Below are positions 24,844 to 34,089 of a DNA stretch of 56,646 bases, piece after piece. The notes beneath the pieces are model-generated. The model had not been told where the DNA came from and made no database searches. It saw only the letters and a list, made by a program, of their open reading frames with translations. The translations under genes and the position numbers were made by a program. Position 1 is the first letter of the stretch, and each line of letters opens with the position of its first letter. Where the stretch lies: NCBI GenBank assembly GCA_012959605.1, contig DUCU01000128.1, positions 417 to 57,062 on the forward strand, read 5' to 3'. The stretch is from Dehalococcoidia bacterium (lineage in GTDB: Bacteria > Chloroflexota > Dehalococcoidia > Lucifugimonadales > UBA3495).

Positions 24844-25403
24844 TGATTAACCGGGTCATTTCACATTCCATTTCGCCTAGCGCCGATCAGGTTCAGACCG
24901 ATCAGCCCAAGGCGGGGCGTAGTAAGCGTAGATTCAAAGGCTGGTTCATTGGAATAGCCATGCTATTTGGTATCTTGGTCGTTGGCTGCAGCCAAGGAAC
25001 ATATCCTGTGGATATTTTCTACGAGCAGCACTACCAACAATCGTTCAAATCCCATGAGCCGCCCCGTTTGCTTGGTGTGGCTGATGCAGTCTCATTCTAC
25101 CCGCCCCCAGCTTCAACTGTGACCAACACTGGCGCTGACCTCTACCTGGTCAACTGCCAGATGTGCCACGGCGCCGATGCCAAGGGGACAGGACCAGTCC
25201 TCGCCAAGATTACCGAGATGTACGGATACAAACCGATTGTGGACACGAACATCACCACCCGGCCTGTGGCGTTCATCGCTTCCAGGCTGGAAGCCGAGAG
25301 CAGGCCCCTTGGCCCAACCTCGGTCATGCCGCCCTTTGGCAAGCTATTGAACGAGACGGAACGCTCCGCCATCGCTGAATACGTCGGTTCGCTCCCAAAA
25401 TAA
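24843..25403 (+). CDS. actE: Monoheme cytochrome c lipoprotein subunit
   Basis: 186 aa. After a 35-residue cytosolic head, GWFIGIAMLFGILVVGC ends in a lipobox-like VVGC, so the protein is probably lipid-anchored outside the membrane. One heme site, NCQMCHGADAKGTGP, and a likely methionine ligand in TSVMPPFGKLL. This is the ActE pattern, an electron-exit cytochrome. It shares its first base with the end of actD. Confidence 0.85.
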   Translation: MINRVISHSISPSADQVQTDQPKAGRSKRRFKGWFIGIAMLFGILVVGCSQGTYPVDIFYEQHYQQSFKSHEPPRLLGVADAVSFYPPPASTVTNTGADLYLVNCQMCHGADAKGTGPVLAKITEMYGYKPIVDTNITTRPVAFIASRLEAESRPLGPTSVMPPFGKLLNETERSAIAEYVGSLPK

Positions 25404-25462
25404 CCTCACCTGAGCAACAACCCGGAACGTATTGGGGCTGCGTTTTCGGTTTCGGTTGATAT

Positions 25463-26164
25463 ATGAGACCTTTGACTCTAAGCCCCTACACCTCTTCTGC
25501 GACCAGGTTCACCCCCAGGGCTATCTTGCTATTGCTGGTCGTCTTCGCCCTCTTCTTCGCTCTGGGTATTACCCAAAGTGGTACTCTGCACGCCCAAACC
25601 CCAGAGCCCGTTTCCCCCGAAGGGTCATACAGCGAAAGTCAGGCCCAGGGCATTGATCGTATGATTATGTGTCCGGTCTGCCCCGCCGAGACCATTGACC
25701 AAGCTCAGGTTGAAATCTCATTTCAGATGCGCCAGATTGTTCGGGATATGCTGTCTCTAGGTCGTGACCGCGACGAGATACTGGATTTCTTTGTTGAGCG
25801 TTATGGCAAAGATATCCTGGCCGCACCACCCAAATCAGGAGCCAACCTGGTTGCCTGGCTAATGCCGGTTGCAGCAGTTAGCGTCGGACTGATAGCCGTG
25901 TACTTAATCCTCCGTTCCATGACTAGACGAGGGACTGCCCCTGTCATTGCCCAGCCGGTTACAGACTCCGGTCTGATACCCTATCTGCAGTTGGTTGACC
26001 GCCACTTGGACATGACTAGAAGCGCTTCTCAGACAGGCAGTACATCCAATCCAAACAGCTCTGGCGTAGAACCACTTGGAGAATCACCCGGGGAAAAACC
26101 TGAAGATTCAACCGCTACAGACGAACCCGAAGCTAATGTTGATCAGGGAAAACAAGGTAAGTAG
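25463..26164 (+). CDS. ccmH: Cytochrome c maturation protein CcmH/CycL
   Basis: 233 aa: N-terminal signal helix, then MIMCPVCPAETIDQAQVEIS, whose CPVC is the apocytochrome-reducing pair of CcmH, and the three-helix bundle RQIVRDMLSLGRDRDEILDFFVERYGKDIL. A second membrane helix follows (about 133-152), and a disordered, acidic tail makes up the last 60 residues. It acts on the outer face of the membrane with CcmF to attach heme. It ends with TAG directly abutting the ATG of ccmF. Confidence 0.85.
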   Translation: MRPLTLSPYTSSATRFTPRAILLLLVVFALFFALGITQSGTLHAQTPEPVSPEGSYSESQAQGIDRMIMCPVCPAETIDQAQVEISFQMRQIVRDMLSLGRDRDEILDFFVERYGKDILAAPPKSGANLVAWLMPVAAVSVGLIAVYLILRSMTRRGTAPVIAQPVTDSGLIPYLQLVDRHLDMTRSASQTGSTSNPNSSGVEPLGESPGEKPEDSTATDEPEANVDQGKQGK

Positions 26165-28162
26165 ATGGCTGAACTAGGCGCAATTAGCCTTTGGATAGCT
26201 TTGGCACTGGCGGCTTACTCCACTGTAGGCTCAGTGGCCGGTAAGCTGCGCCTGTCACCAGCCCTTGTGGAAAGCGCTCAATCGGCCGTGTACGCCGCTG
26301 CTCTGGCGTTGCTCGTTGCCACCTTGAGCCTGGTCATTGCTTTTATCAGCCGCGACTTTGAGATTTCCTACGTGGCGGCCCACAGTGACCTGGCGATGGC
26401 CGACCGGTTCACCTGGGTGGCCTTCTATGCCGGAAACGAGGGTTCGCTGCTCTACATCGGAACTGTCTTGGCAATCATGTCTAGCATCGCGGTTTGGCGG
26501 TCGCCAGAAAAGTTCAAAGACGCCATGCCCTACACAACCGCAGTTTTGATGCTGACTTTGACCTTCTTCCTGGCCGTGACCGCAGTGATGGCCAATCCCT
26601 TCGACAAGCTCCCCTTCGTGCCCCTGGACGGAGAGGGCATCAACCCGTTGCTGACCCACTTTGGCATGTTCTTCCATCCGCCGGCGTTGATGGCCGGGTT
26701 GATCGGCATCACCCTCCCATTTGCCTTTGCCTTGGGTTCATTGCTGGCCGGGAAGACCGGGGACGAATGGGTGGATGCCGGCCGCGTCTGGGGCATCATC
26801 TCTTGGGTACTATTGGCCGCGGGACTGCTGCTGGGTTCGTGGTGGGCTTACACCATCTTGGGCTGGGGCGGATTCTGGTTCTGGGACCCCGTTGAAAACG
26901 CAGCATTTATGCCCTGGCTTGGCATCACCGCTTTCATTCATTCAATCATGGTGCAAAAACGCCGGGGCATGTTCCGCATGTGGAACATAGTCCTGGTCAA
27001 CGTGGCTTTTGGCCTGGCCCTCTACGGCATGTTCATGAACCGTGGCGGCTCGGTGCCATCAGTCCACTCCTTTGGGTCGTCCTCGTTGGGCTGGATATTC
27101 CTTATTTTCTTGGCCGTTGGCGTGGTGGTGCCATTCGCCATTTTCATCTGGCGGTACCCGCTGTTGAAGAGCGCCCGAAACCTGGACTCCATGCTCTCTA
27201 GAGAGGCAGCGTTCTTGGTGAACAATATGCTTCTCCTGGCGATAGCGTTCGTCACACTGTGGGGCACGGTCTATCCGCTGTTATCGCGGCTGACCAACGA
27301 CGAAGAAATCACGATTGCCCGACCGTTCTACGACCAAGTAAACGGGCCGCTGATGCTGGCTCTGGTCTTCCTTATGGGCGTGGGCCCGCTGATACCGTGG
27401 CGCAAAGCCGGGATGGCCAGCGTCCGAAAAACACTGCTGCCACCCATCATTGGCGGCCTGGCCACCGTGGGTATTTTGGCCGCACTAGGACTGCACAAGG
27501 AATACGCCCTAATTGGTTTCGGGCTGGCGACTTTCGTGACTACCGGAATCCTGATGGAATGGTTCCGAGGGATGCGTTCCCGTCATCGCAGCTCAGGCGA
27601 GAATTATGCCACGGCGTTCCTACAGCTGATCATGGCCAACCGGCCCCGCTACGGCGGTTACATCGTCCACCTGTCGGTGGTGATGGTGACATTGGGTATC
27701 GTTGGCACATCGTTCTTCAGTACGCAAGTAGACGTGGTCCTGAGCCCCGGTGAATCGGTGGCGGTCGAAAACTATGAACTGGTCTACTTGGGCAGCGTAG
27801 AAACGCCCAAAGGCAACCGCACCGAGTTTACCTCCACCGTCCAGATATTCCGCGACGGTGACCTGCTGGAGACGGTGCGTCCCAAACGTGATTTCTATCC
27901 CAGCTTCAATATGGCTGCCACCAACGCGGCCATCCGGTCAACTCCCGTCGAAGACCTGTACATTGTGCCCAGCGAAAACTTACCGGATGGCAGCGTGGGA
28001 TTCCGCATCTTGATCAACCCGCTTATCTGGTGGATGTGGGTGGCCGGGCCGGTGATGTTGGTCGGCACAGTGGTGGCACTGTGGCCGACGCGAGTCCGTG
28101 CGCCCGCCCCAGTGCCAAACCTTCGCCGGTTCACGCCTGGAACCCGGCCGACGACTGCCTAG
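26165..28162 (+). CDS. ccmF: Cytochrome c heme lyase CcmF
   Basis: 665 aa, about 14 membrane helices, normal CcmF length. WGGFWFWDPVENAAFMPW is the tryptophan-rich WWD heme-handling motif. THFGMFFHPPALMAG and SVPSVHSFGSS carry conserved histidines near heme b, and FVPLDGEGINPLL precedes them. It ligates heme to apocytochromes such as ActA and ActE encoded upstream. Start codon adjoins the ccmH stop, with AAGGTAAG as ribosome site. Confidence 0.92.
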   Translation: MAELGAISLWIALALAAYSTVGSVAGKLRLSPALVESAQSAVYAAALALLVATLSLVIAFISRDFEISYVAAHSDLAMADRFTWVAFYAGNEGSLLYIGTVLAIMSSIAVWRSPEKFKDAMPYTTAVLMLTLTFFLAVTAVMANPFDKLPFVPLDGEGINPLLTHFGMFFHPPALMAGLIGITLPFAFALGSLLAGKTGDEWVDAGRVWGIISWVLLAAGLLLGSWWAYTILGWGGFWFWDPVENAAFMPWLGITAFIHSIMVQKRRGMFRMWNIVLVNVAFGLALYGMFMNRGGSVPSVHSFGSSSLGWIFLIFLAVGVVVPFAIFIWRYPLLKSARNLDSMLSREAAFLVNNMLLLAIAFVTLWGTVYPLLSRLTNDEEITIARPFYDQVNGPLMLALVFLMGVGPLIPWRKAGMASVRKTLLPPIIGGLATVGILAALGLHKEYALIGFGLATFVTTGILMEWFRGMRSRHRSSGENYATAFLQLIMANRPRYGGYIVHLSVVMVTLGIVGTSFFSTQVDVVLSPGESVAVENYELVYLGSVETPKGNRTEFTSTVQIFRDGDLLETVRPKRDFYPSFNMAATNAAIRSTPVEDLYIVPSENLPDGSVGFRILINPLIWWMWVAGPVMLVGTVVALWPTRVRAPAPVPNLRRFTPGTRPTTA

Positions 28163-28192
28163 TGGGTTTGCCTTTCCTGGTAAACTGAGTTC

Positions 28193-28639
28193 ATGGACGC
28201 GGAAACATTTATATCCATATCTTTTGGCGCAATACTGGCCATCTTCAGCTTTGCCATGGTCGGGTACGCGTTTCTGCGTGACCGTGAGCCAATTGCTGCC
28301 GACAGTTCAGTCCCGATTGACTCCGACGACCAAGCCCTAGACGATATCTTCGACGCCATCAACACCTTGGACCTGGAGTTCCAACTGGCTCGGCTACCCG
28401 AATCACAGTTCCAGGAGCAATTCCAAGCGTATCGATTGCAGGCTGCCACAGTCCTGAGAGACCAGCTTAAGATCGGCCGCGGTGATCCAGCCTGGGTGCT
28501 GGAACAGGAGATACTGCTAGCCAGGGGCGAACGAGAGAACGCCGATGGCCGAGTTGTTGCCTGCCCGGACTGCAGTGCCGCAGTGCTGGCGAGCGCATCT
28601 GATTGCCCCAATTGCGGCGCAGCTATGATGTCCCCGTAG
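28193..28639 (+). CDS. CcmI-like membrane protein with zinc ribbon
   Basis: 148 aa: one N-terminal membrane helix (about 7-28), a cytosolic helical part with LDLEFQLARLPESQFQEQFQ, which resembles the CcmI segment that follows its membrane anchor, and a C-terminal zinc ribbon (CPDC...CPNC). Its place between ccmF and the next CcmI-like gene supports a role in apocytochrome handling. Exact function not known. Confidence 0.65.
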   Translation: MDAETFISISFGAILAIFSFAMVGYAFLRDREPIAADSSVPIDSDDQALDDIFDAINTLDLEFQLARLPESQFQEQFQAYRLQAATVLRDQLKIGRGDPAWVLEQEILLARGERENADGRVVACPDCSAAVLASASDCPNCGAAMMSP

Positions 28640-29868
28640 TGAGGTCCAAACTAGTTCTATTAATGGTCCTGGCTGTCGCGTTGTCTCTCTTTCCCTTTGT
28701 CGGCCCGGCTATCTTGGCTCAAGAGACGACAACTGTCAGAGGTCAGGTGGTCAACGGCACAGCAGGCGCCGAGATACCGGATGACCTCAGTGTATTGATG
28801 CTGATAAGCGGAGCAGACGGCCGTCTCGCCGGCACCGGACAGGCCAGCCCCGGGCCCGACGGCAGTTTCGTGTTCGACGACGTCCAGGTTGAAGACGGCA
28901 GCACCTACACTGTCAGTGTGGACCACATGGGTGTCTTTTACGGCACCTCACTCACCCACGACAACCTTGATGAAGGCCTAATGCTCACCGTCTACGAGAC
29001 CACTCTCGACGCCTCAATAATCCAGGTGGAACGGCACGTGATGGTCATTGCCGCGGTGGACAAAAATGACCAGCTGGTCAGCGCCATCGAGTTTGTCCGC
29101 GTCATGAACCCGTCAGATCGGACGTTGCTGCCGGACCTTACGAACCTAGATCAAATCAGCTTTTTGCGATTTGCTCTGCCACCAAACCCTGCCGAGTTAA
29201 ACGTTCAGTCAGACCTGCCCGGTGGTGACATCGTGTCCATCGGCACCGGGTTTGCTCTAACATCGGCTGTGGTGCCCGGCGCCCACAGCATCGACTTCTC
29301 CTACGTGTTCCCGTTTGAGGAAGATACCGTCTCCTACCGGCAGAGCCTGGTTCAGGGCGCCGGTATCTTCCAGGTTCTAGTCCCGGAGACCTTTCCGAAC
29401 ATGGCTGTCTCCAATCTCACCAGTGTTGCCCCGGTGAATATCCAAGACACATCCTACCGGGCCTACGAGGTCAGGGATATGCCACCGGGGCAGGGATTGC
29501 AGCTTGAGATCACCGGTCTGCCGCTGCCAGGTGCCTTGACTCGATTCTCCAACACGATCACTGGGGGCCGGTTCTGGCAAATCGCTATACCCAGCGCCCT
29601 GGGTGTGACACTAGCCTTTATGCTCCTGTGGGGCCTCATACGGGGCTATCGCCCCGATTCGGGCCCCAATGGCCAGTCAACGGCCTCTGCGGCTGTGGAT
29701 CCGGCTGAGAGGGCCGCAGTAGTGGGCGCCGTAGCGTCCTTGGATCTCCAATACCAGGAGGGACACGTTCCAGAGTCGGATTACCGCACCCAACGCCAGG
29801 AGCTACTCAACCGAGTCCTCAGTTCCGGCGGCGACTCAGCAGCCTCCAGCGGAGACAATCTGAAATGA
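28639..29868 (+). CDS. Secreted/membrane beta-domain protein with CcmI-like tail
   Basis: 409 aa from GTG 28639, which overlaps the previous TAG (TAGTG). Signal peptide about 1-30 ending AILAQ. Residues 33-90 look like a carboxypeptidase-regulatory/CNA-B-type beta domain (VRGQVVNGTAG, GSFVFDDV), then a long beta-rich outer region, a membrane helix (about 315-335), and a cytosolic tail with VASLDLQYQEGHVPESDYRT. The tail repeats the motif in 28193-28639, so the two may be partners in cytochrome assembly. Role inferred from neighbours. Confidence 0.65.
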   Translation: MRSKLVLLMVLAVALSLFPFVGPAILAQETTTVRGQVVNGTAGAEIPDDLSVLMLISGADGRLAGTGQASPGPDGSFVFDDVQVEDGSTYTVSVDHMGVFYGTSLTHDNLDEGLMLTVYETTLDASIIQVERHVMVIAAVDKNDQLVSAIEFVRVMNPSDRTLLPDLTNLDQISFLRFALPPNPAELNVQSDLPGGDIVSIGTGFALTSAVVPGAHSIDFSYVFPFEEDTVSYRQSLVQGAGIFQVLVPETFPNMAVSNLTSVAPVNIQDTSYRAYEVRDMPPGQGLQLEITGLPLPGALTRFSNTITGGRFWQIAIPSALGVTLAFMLLWGLIRGYRPDSGPNGQSTASAAVDPAERAAVVGAVASLDLQYQEGHVPESDYRTQRQELLNRVLSSGGDSAASSGDNLK

Positions 29869-30422
29869 GCAAACGCACCTGGGTCATGTTGGGCGGCGGC
29901 GTACCGCTCATCGGTTTGCTTGCGCTGCTTGCTTGGGCCTCTATCAGCACCGGCGGCAACCCTGGCGGCATGGCGACCAACAGCGACCTTGTCGAGTACG
30001 AAATCGATGCCGAGACTGCCCGGAATTTCAACCAGGACCTGATTGGCGGCGGTTCTTTGAAGCTTTCAGACTACCAAGGACAGGTTGTGATGGTGGATTT
30101 CTGGGCGTCTTGGTGCCAGCCCTGCCGTGTGGAAGCCCCAATTCTAGCTAAGGTCTATCAGGAGTTCCTAGACCGGCCGGTGGAGTTCATCGGAGTGTCG
30201 GTCTGGGACAATATCGGCGACGCTGAGGTTTTCCTCCAGCAGGAAGGGCATACCTACCCCAACGGATTCGACCGTGAAGGTGTCATCGCCATCGATTACG
30301 GTGTCCGGGGCATACCGGAGAAATATTTCATTGACCGTGACGGCATCCTGGTCAAGAAATTGTCCGGCCCTTTGACTGAGACAACTCTCCGCGCCACGTT
30401 GAACGAGCTATTAGCCAGATGA
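29865..30422 (+). CDS. TlpA/ResA/CcmG-type thioredoxin
   Basis: 185 aa: N-terminal membrane anchor (about 7-26), then a thioredoxin fold with WASWCQPCRVEAP (Cys84, Cys87), a ResA-type active site, and GVRGIPEKYFIDRDG with the cis-proline. It should keep apocytochrome cysteines reduced for heme attachment on the outer face. It overlaps the preceding gene by ATGA and closes the cytochrome maturation block. Confidence 0.88.
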   Translation: MSKRTWVMLGGGVPLIGLLALLAWASISTGGNPGGMATNSDLVEYEIDAETARNFNQDLIGGGSLKLSDYQGQVVMVDFWASWCQPCRVEAPILAKVYQEFLDRPVEFIGVSVWDNIGDAEVFLQQEGHTYPNGFDREGVIAIDYGVRGIPEKYFIDRDGILVKKLSGPLTETTLRATLNELLAR

Positions 30423-30447
30423 AGAACCGCACAAAAAGGGGCGGGCT

Positions 30448-31452
30448 ATGAGCACTTCTCAGGTAGCAGTGGCCATGGACTGGGGAGGCACCTGGATCAG
30501 GACGGCAGTCATCAACAGGCAGGGCGATATCCTCTGGCAGGCCAGGGAGCCCAACCCGCAGAACGGCACCAAAGAACAGTACCTGGCCCACGCTGAACGG
30601 TTGCTGGCAACGGCCATCGAACACGCCGGCGGCCCGGTAGCCGGCATCGGCGCGGCGGTGGCGGGCCCGGTGGAACCAACTACTGGCACTTTCTATCAGC
30701 CGCCAAACCTAAAAGTTCTGGACGGTGTTTCCTTCAACGCCCTCTGGGAGGACAAGTTCTCTCTTCCAGTCTGGGCGGGTAACGACGCTAACCTGGCAGC
30801 AATGGGCGAGTTCTACTTTGGCGCTGGCAAGCAATCGGAAGAACAAGGCCAGCCTGTAAAAAGCTTGTTTTATGCCACTGTCAGCACTGGGGTTGGCGGC
30901 GGCGCGGTGGATAACGGGAGATTGTTCCTGGGCGCCAACGGTCTGACTGCCGAAATCGGACATACGATAGTGAACCCGTCAGGAGATGCTCTTAGCTGCG
31001 AATGCGGCTCTCGGGGTTGTTTGGAAACAGCGGCTTCAGGCACCAGCATTGCCCGCATCGCCAAGCTACGATTGGACGCCGGTGAGTTTCCGGACTCTGT
31101 GCTGGCTGGACTAGAACCGGATAATGTCGATTCCGAAGCGGTGTTCGACGCCGCTCAGCGGCATGACCCGCTGGCGGTGTCGATATTGGACGGCGTGGTG
31201 TCCGCCTTGGCCATCGGCCTGACCAACGTGGTCCACCTTTTCAACCCGGATATGATTGTGCTGGGCGGCGGGGTAACCGTTGGTCTGGTGAAGTTGAATC
31301 TACTCACCGCCATCAAAAAACAAATACTGGGCCGGGCGATGAGCGAACTACACAAAGAATTCCAGCTCACATCGGCAGCATTGGGCGACTCGGTGGGTCT
31401 GGTGGGGGCCGCCGCCTTAGTCTGGCAGCGGTTGGACAAAGCGCAGGAGTAG
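30448..31452 (+). CDS. ROK-family sugar kinase (glucokinase-like)
   Basis: 334 aa. AMDWGGTWIRTAV is the phosphate-binding loop, NDANLAAMGEF and TVSTGVGGGAV follow, and EIGHTIV with CECGSRGCLETAASG forms the ROK zinc site. No HTH domain, so a kinase rather than a repressor. The usual substrate is glucose or N-acetylmannosamine, and which applies is not visible. GGGGCGG precedes ATG 30448. It is 25 nt after the thioredoxin gene and may share its transcript without a shared function. Confidence 0.87.
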   Translation: MSTSQVAVAMDWGGTWIRTAVINRQGDILWQAREPNPQNGTKEQYLAHAERLLATAIEHAGGPVAGIGAAVAGPVEPTTGTFYQPPNLKVLDGVSFNALWEDKFSLPVWAGNDANLAAMGEFYFGAGKQSEEQGQPVKSLFYATVSTGVGGGAVDNGRLFLGANGLTAEIGHTIVNPSGDALSCECGSRGCLETAASGTSIARIAKLRLDAGEFPDSVLAGLEPDNVDSEAVFDAAQRHDPLAVSILDGVVSALAIGLTNVVHLFNPDMIVLGGGVTVGLVKLNLLTAIKKQILGRAMSELHKEFQLTSAALGDSVGLVGAAALVWQRLDKAQE

Positions 31453-31535
31453 ATTCCGACGGCGGGTCATATTGTGCCACCGGAGTTTCTTACCCGGAGT
31501 TGGTTTCGGGTGCGTGAACTGGCTAACGAAAGCTA

Positions 31536-31556
31536 GGGCGGGTTTTTAACCCGCCC
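31536..31556. terminator. Hairpin after the ROK kinase gene
   Basis: GGGCGGGTT pairs with AACCCGCCC around TTT (9-bp perfect stem). No clean U-tract follows on either strand. It separates the plus-strand kinase from the convergent SDR gene. Confidence 0.45.
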
Positions 31557-31633
31557 CTCCACGGCGACCGCGTTTTGTTTGTGGCAATATATGGCTCGCG
31601 AATGGCAACGCCGCTAATACGCCAACCATGCCG

Positions 31634-31656
31634 CCCCATGAAAACCCCACTGCGTG
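31634..31656 (-). terminator. Terminator of the SDR gene (minus strand)
   Basis: On the minus strand CCCAC-GCA-GTGGG is followed by GTTTTCATGGG. The same tail GGGTTTTCATGGG follows the hairpin after the CMD gene near 33565, so both units share a terminator-like module. Confidence 0.45.
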
Positions 31657-31658
31657 GG

Positions 31659-32429
31659 TTAATTTATGTAGCGGCCGCCCATTACGTTTATGCTGTCTCC
31701 GGTGATGTAGCCAGACTCGTCTGACGCGAAGAACAGGCAGGCATTCGCAATATCTTGCACGGTTGCTTGGCGGCCCATGGGAATATCTTTCAGGTGTTCG
31801 TTGGAGCCACGCTCCACACCGGCCTGGAACTCCGGGTACCACTCGGGGTTGCCTCGGGAGGTATCCGTGGAGCCTGGGTTAACCATGTTGGCGCGTATGT
31901 TGTAGGGGGCCATCTCTGCGGCCACAGCGCGCAACAAGCCCACCACACCGGTCTTGGCGGTGGTGACAATTGATGTGCCGGGACGCCCGGTAATGGCCGA
32001 CTGTCCGCCTAGGGCGATGATGCTGCCGGTCTTGCGTTCCATCATGCCAGGCAGCACGGCCTTGATCAGATAGAAGGCAGCGTGCATGTTCACGCCCAAG
32101 GTATGGTGCCATTCCTCGTCAGTCACTTCCAGGATGGGTTTATGGGGGCGGATGGCCACGTTATTGACCAAGATATCTATCTTGCCCAGCTCTTTAATTC
32201 CTTCAGCCACCATTTTTTTGACACTGTCAGAGTCGGAGACGTCGGCAATCACAGTGTGGACCTTTACTCCCAGCTCGCGGCACTTTGCGGCTACGTCGTC
32301 CAGTTCAGCCTGGCTGGTGCGCGTGTTCAGGACCAAGTCAGCCCCTTCCCGGGCAAATGTTATAGCGACCTCTCGGCCAATGTTCCGGCTGGCTCCGGTG
32401 ATCAGGGCGGTCGTTCCTTCCAGTCGCAT
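31659..32429 (-). CDS. SDR-family protein lacking the catalytic tyrosine
   Basis: 256 aa Rossmann protein. TALITGASRNIGREVA is the NAD(P)-binding TGxxxGxG motif and NNVAIRPHKP the NNAG-type motif. Ser144 is in GGQSAITG, but the YxxxK motif reads V155-T-T-A-K159, so valine replaces the catalytic tyrosine. Ordinary alcohol dehydrogenase chemistry is then unlikely, although NAD(P) binding should remain. AGGTGG precedes ATG 32429. Confidence 0.85.
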   Translation of the reverse strand: MRLEGTTALITGASRNIGREVAITFAREGADLVLNTRTSQAELDDVAAKCRELGVKVHTVIADVSDSDSVKKMVAEGIKELGKIDILVNNVAIRPHKPILEVTDEEWHHTLGVNMHAAFYLIKAVLPGMMERKTGSIIALGGQSAITGRPGTSIVTTAKTGVVGLLRAVAAEMAPYNIRANMVNPGSTDTSRGNPEWYPEFQAGVERGSNEHLKDIPMGRQATVQDIANACLFFASDESGYITGDSINVMGGRYIN

Positions 32430-32663
32430 GGCTAATCCACCTTGTTTGTAATTTATTGTCTTTATTTTTTAACGCCAAACGCTTGGTTCCGGAGAACTTC
32501 GGCCCAGCGCGCTAGATTTTACCACCTTGGTCGCGCCAGCACCGACAGTCTCCCGCTTGACCAGGCTGAAACGCGGTGTAAAATTGGCCTGACAGATTAA
32601 TGGCTGCCCAAGCACCGGTTGCCTAAAGTGTGCATTTGCAGCCCAAAACGAGGTAAGACAAAC

Positions 32664-33446
32664 ATGAAATGGTGCAGATTTTCCACCGGCGGGGACATAT
32701 CATTTGGCATCATCGAGGGCGACACCGTAACTCAGGTTGATGGTAGCCCATTTGATAGCTACACAAAGACTTCAACGACCCACAAGCTGGACGCGGTGAA
32801 ACTAGAGGTTCCGGTCATCCCGCCGACCTTTTATGCCGCTGGTATCAACTACCCGGAGCATGTGACCTGGGCCGCCCAGATGCGCGGTGAAGAACCAGTT
32901 CTGCCGAAACAGGCCGATGTTGGCTACCGGGCCATCAACGCCTTGGTTGAAGACGGCCACGACATAATCGTGCCCAAAGACGCCACTGAGATGCTCCAGT
33001 ATGAGGGCGAGTTGGTGGTGGTCATTGGCAAGACCTGCCGCAATGTCACTGAGGAACAGGCGCTGGACTACGTGTTTGGCTACTCCATCGGCAACGATGT
33101 CAGTGAGCGCACCTGGCAGCGCGGCGACCGAACGATGTGGCGGGCCAAGAACACTGACACCTTCAAGCCTATGGGCCCCTGGATCGTCACCGACCTTAAC
33201 CCAGACGACTTCCATGTGATCATCAAGGTCAACGAGAAGATTGTGGGCGAGTATGACGTTGCCACTGCCATCTTCGGCGTCCGCACTTTCATCAGCAAGA
33301 TGAGCGAGTACCTGACTCTGGTACCAGGCGACATCCTATGGATGGGCACCGACGGCGCAACGGAGAATATGGTGGACGGCGACATTTGCTCCATCTCCAT
33401 CAACGACATTGGAACCCTAACAAACAAAGTAAACTGGCAGAAATAG
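32664..33446 (+). CDS. Fumarylacetoacetate hydrolase (FAH) family protein
   Basis: 260 aa from ATG 32664 with GAGGTAAG upstream (the frame opens at 32619). VPPTFYAAGINYPEH-type N-terminal block, then LQYEGELVVVIGK and GYSIGNDVSERTWQ with the acidic metal ligands, and FKPMGPWIVTDLNP and ILWMGTDGATENM near the end. Typical of hydratases, hydrolases and decarboxylases acting on 2-oxo acids in aromatic breakdown. Substrate unknown. Confidence 0.88.
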   Translation: MKWCRFSTGGDISFGIIEGDTVTQVDGSPFDSYTKTSTTHKLDAVKLEVPVIPPTFYAAGINYPEHVTWAAQMRGEEPVLPKQADVGYRAINALVEDGHDIIVPKDATEMLQYEGELVVVIGKTCRNVTEEQALDYVFGYSIGNDVSERTWQRGDRTMWRAKNTDTFKPMGPWIVTDLNPDDFHVIIKVNEKIVGEYDVATAIFGVRTFISKMSEYLTLVPGDILWMGTDGATENMVDGDICSISINDIGTLTNKVNWQK

Positions 33447-33589
33447 CGGCGCAGCCGCGTTTCCGGGGGTCGGACTTAAGAGAACGCCTTTGCAAAAACA
33501 AAAGCGCTCTCTTTTTATTTTTTATGCATAGGGATTATCGACCTGATACATCAGCCTATAATCCCATGAAAACCCAGCTATGCTGGCGG

Positions 33590-33967
33590 TTAGGCGTTTA
33601 GGCCGATTCCGGTCTCGGCAGACCAGGCCTGGAGACCGCGGCGGTAGGCCAGGGCGCCCATGGGCATGATTACGCACTGCATGGCCTCAAGCACTTCCAT
33701 GGGGGTGGCTCCCTCTTGGATGGCCACGTGGATGTGGGCTTGGATTTGGTCAACGTCGGCTTTCAGAGCTGCTTCAACCGCCACCTGCAGTAGTTCCTTG
33801 GTCTTGCGGTCCAACAAACGCTGTCCCGTATAGGTGGCGTCGATGAACTGGTTGTAGGAAGTGACCCAATCAATGTCCACTTCAGCCATAATCCGGTGCA
33901 TCTCCAGGGAATAGCCTCGATTCTCTGAGATCCTCTTTAGCATTTCCTCTTTGGTTTCTTCAGCCAT
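33590..33967 (-). CDS. Carboxymuconolactone decarboxylase (CMD)-family protein
   Basis: 125 aa single CMD domain: DRKTKELLQVAVEAALKAD, AHIHVAIQEGATPMEVLEA. The AhpD-type CxxC that normally precedes the helix is absent (reads ADVDQIQAHIH), so it is not a thiol peroxidase and belongs to the decarboxylase-like branch. GAGGAG precedes the ATG. Stands alone. Confidence 0.85.
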   Translation of the reverse strand: MAEETKEEMLKRISENRGYSLEMHRIMAEVDIDWVTSYNQFIDATYTGQRLLDRKTKELLQVAVEAALKADVDQIQAHIHVAIQEGATPMEVLEAMQCVIMPMGALAYRRGLQAWSAETGIGLNA

Positions 33968-34089
33968 GGTTATTACTCCTCACTTGGTTTTGATTTGATT
34001 AAGTTTAAATTGGCAACTTATGTCTAATGACGAATGGGCGAATTGTAATCGCTGTCGGGCCGCTCCACCAGCATTGTTAGAAAGGTTGC

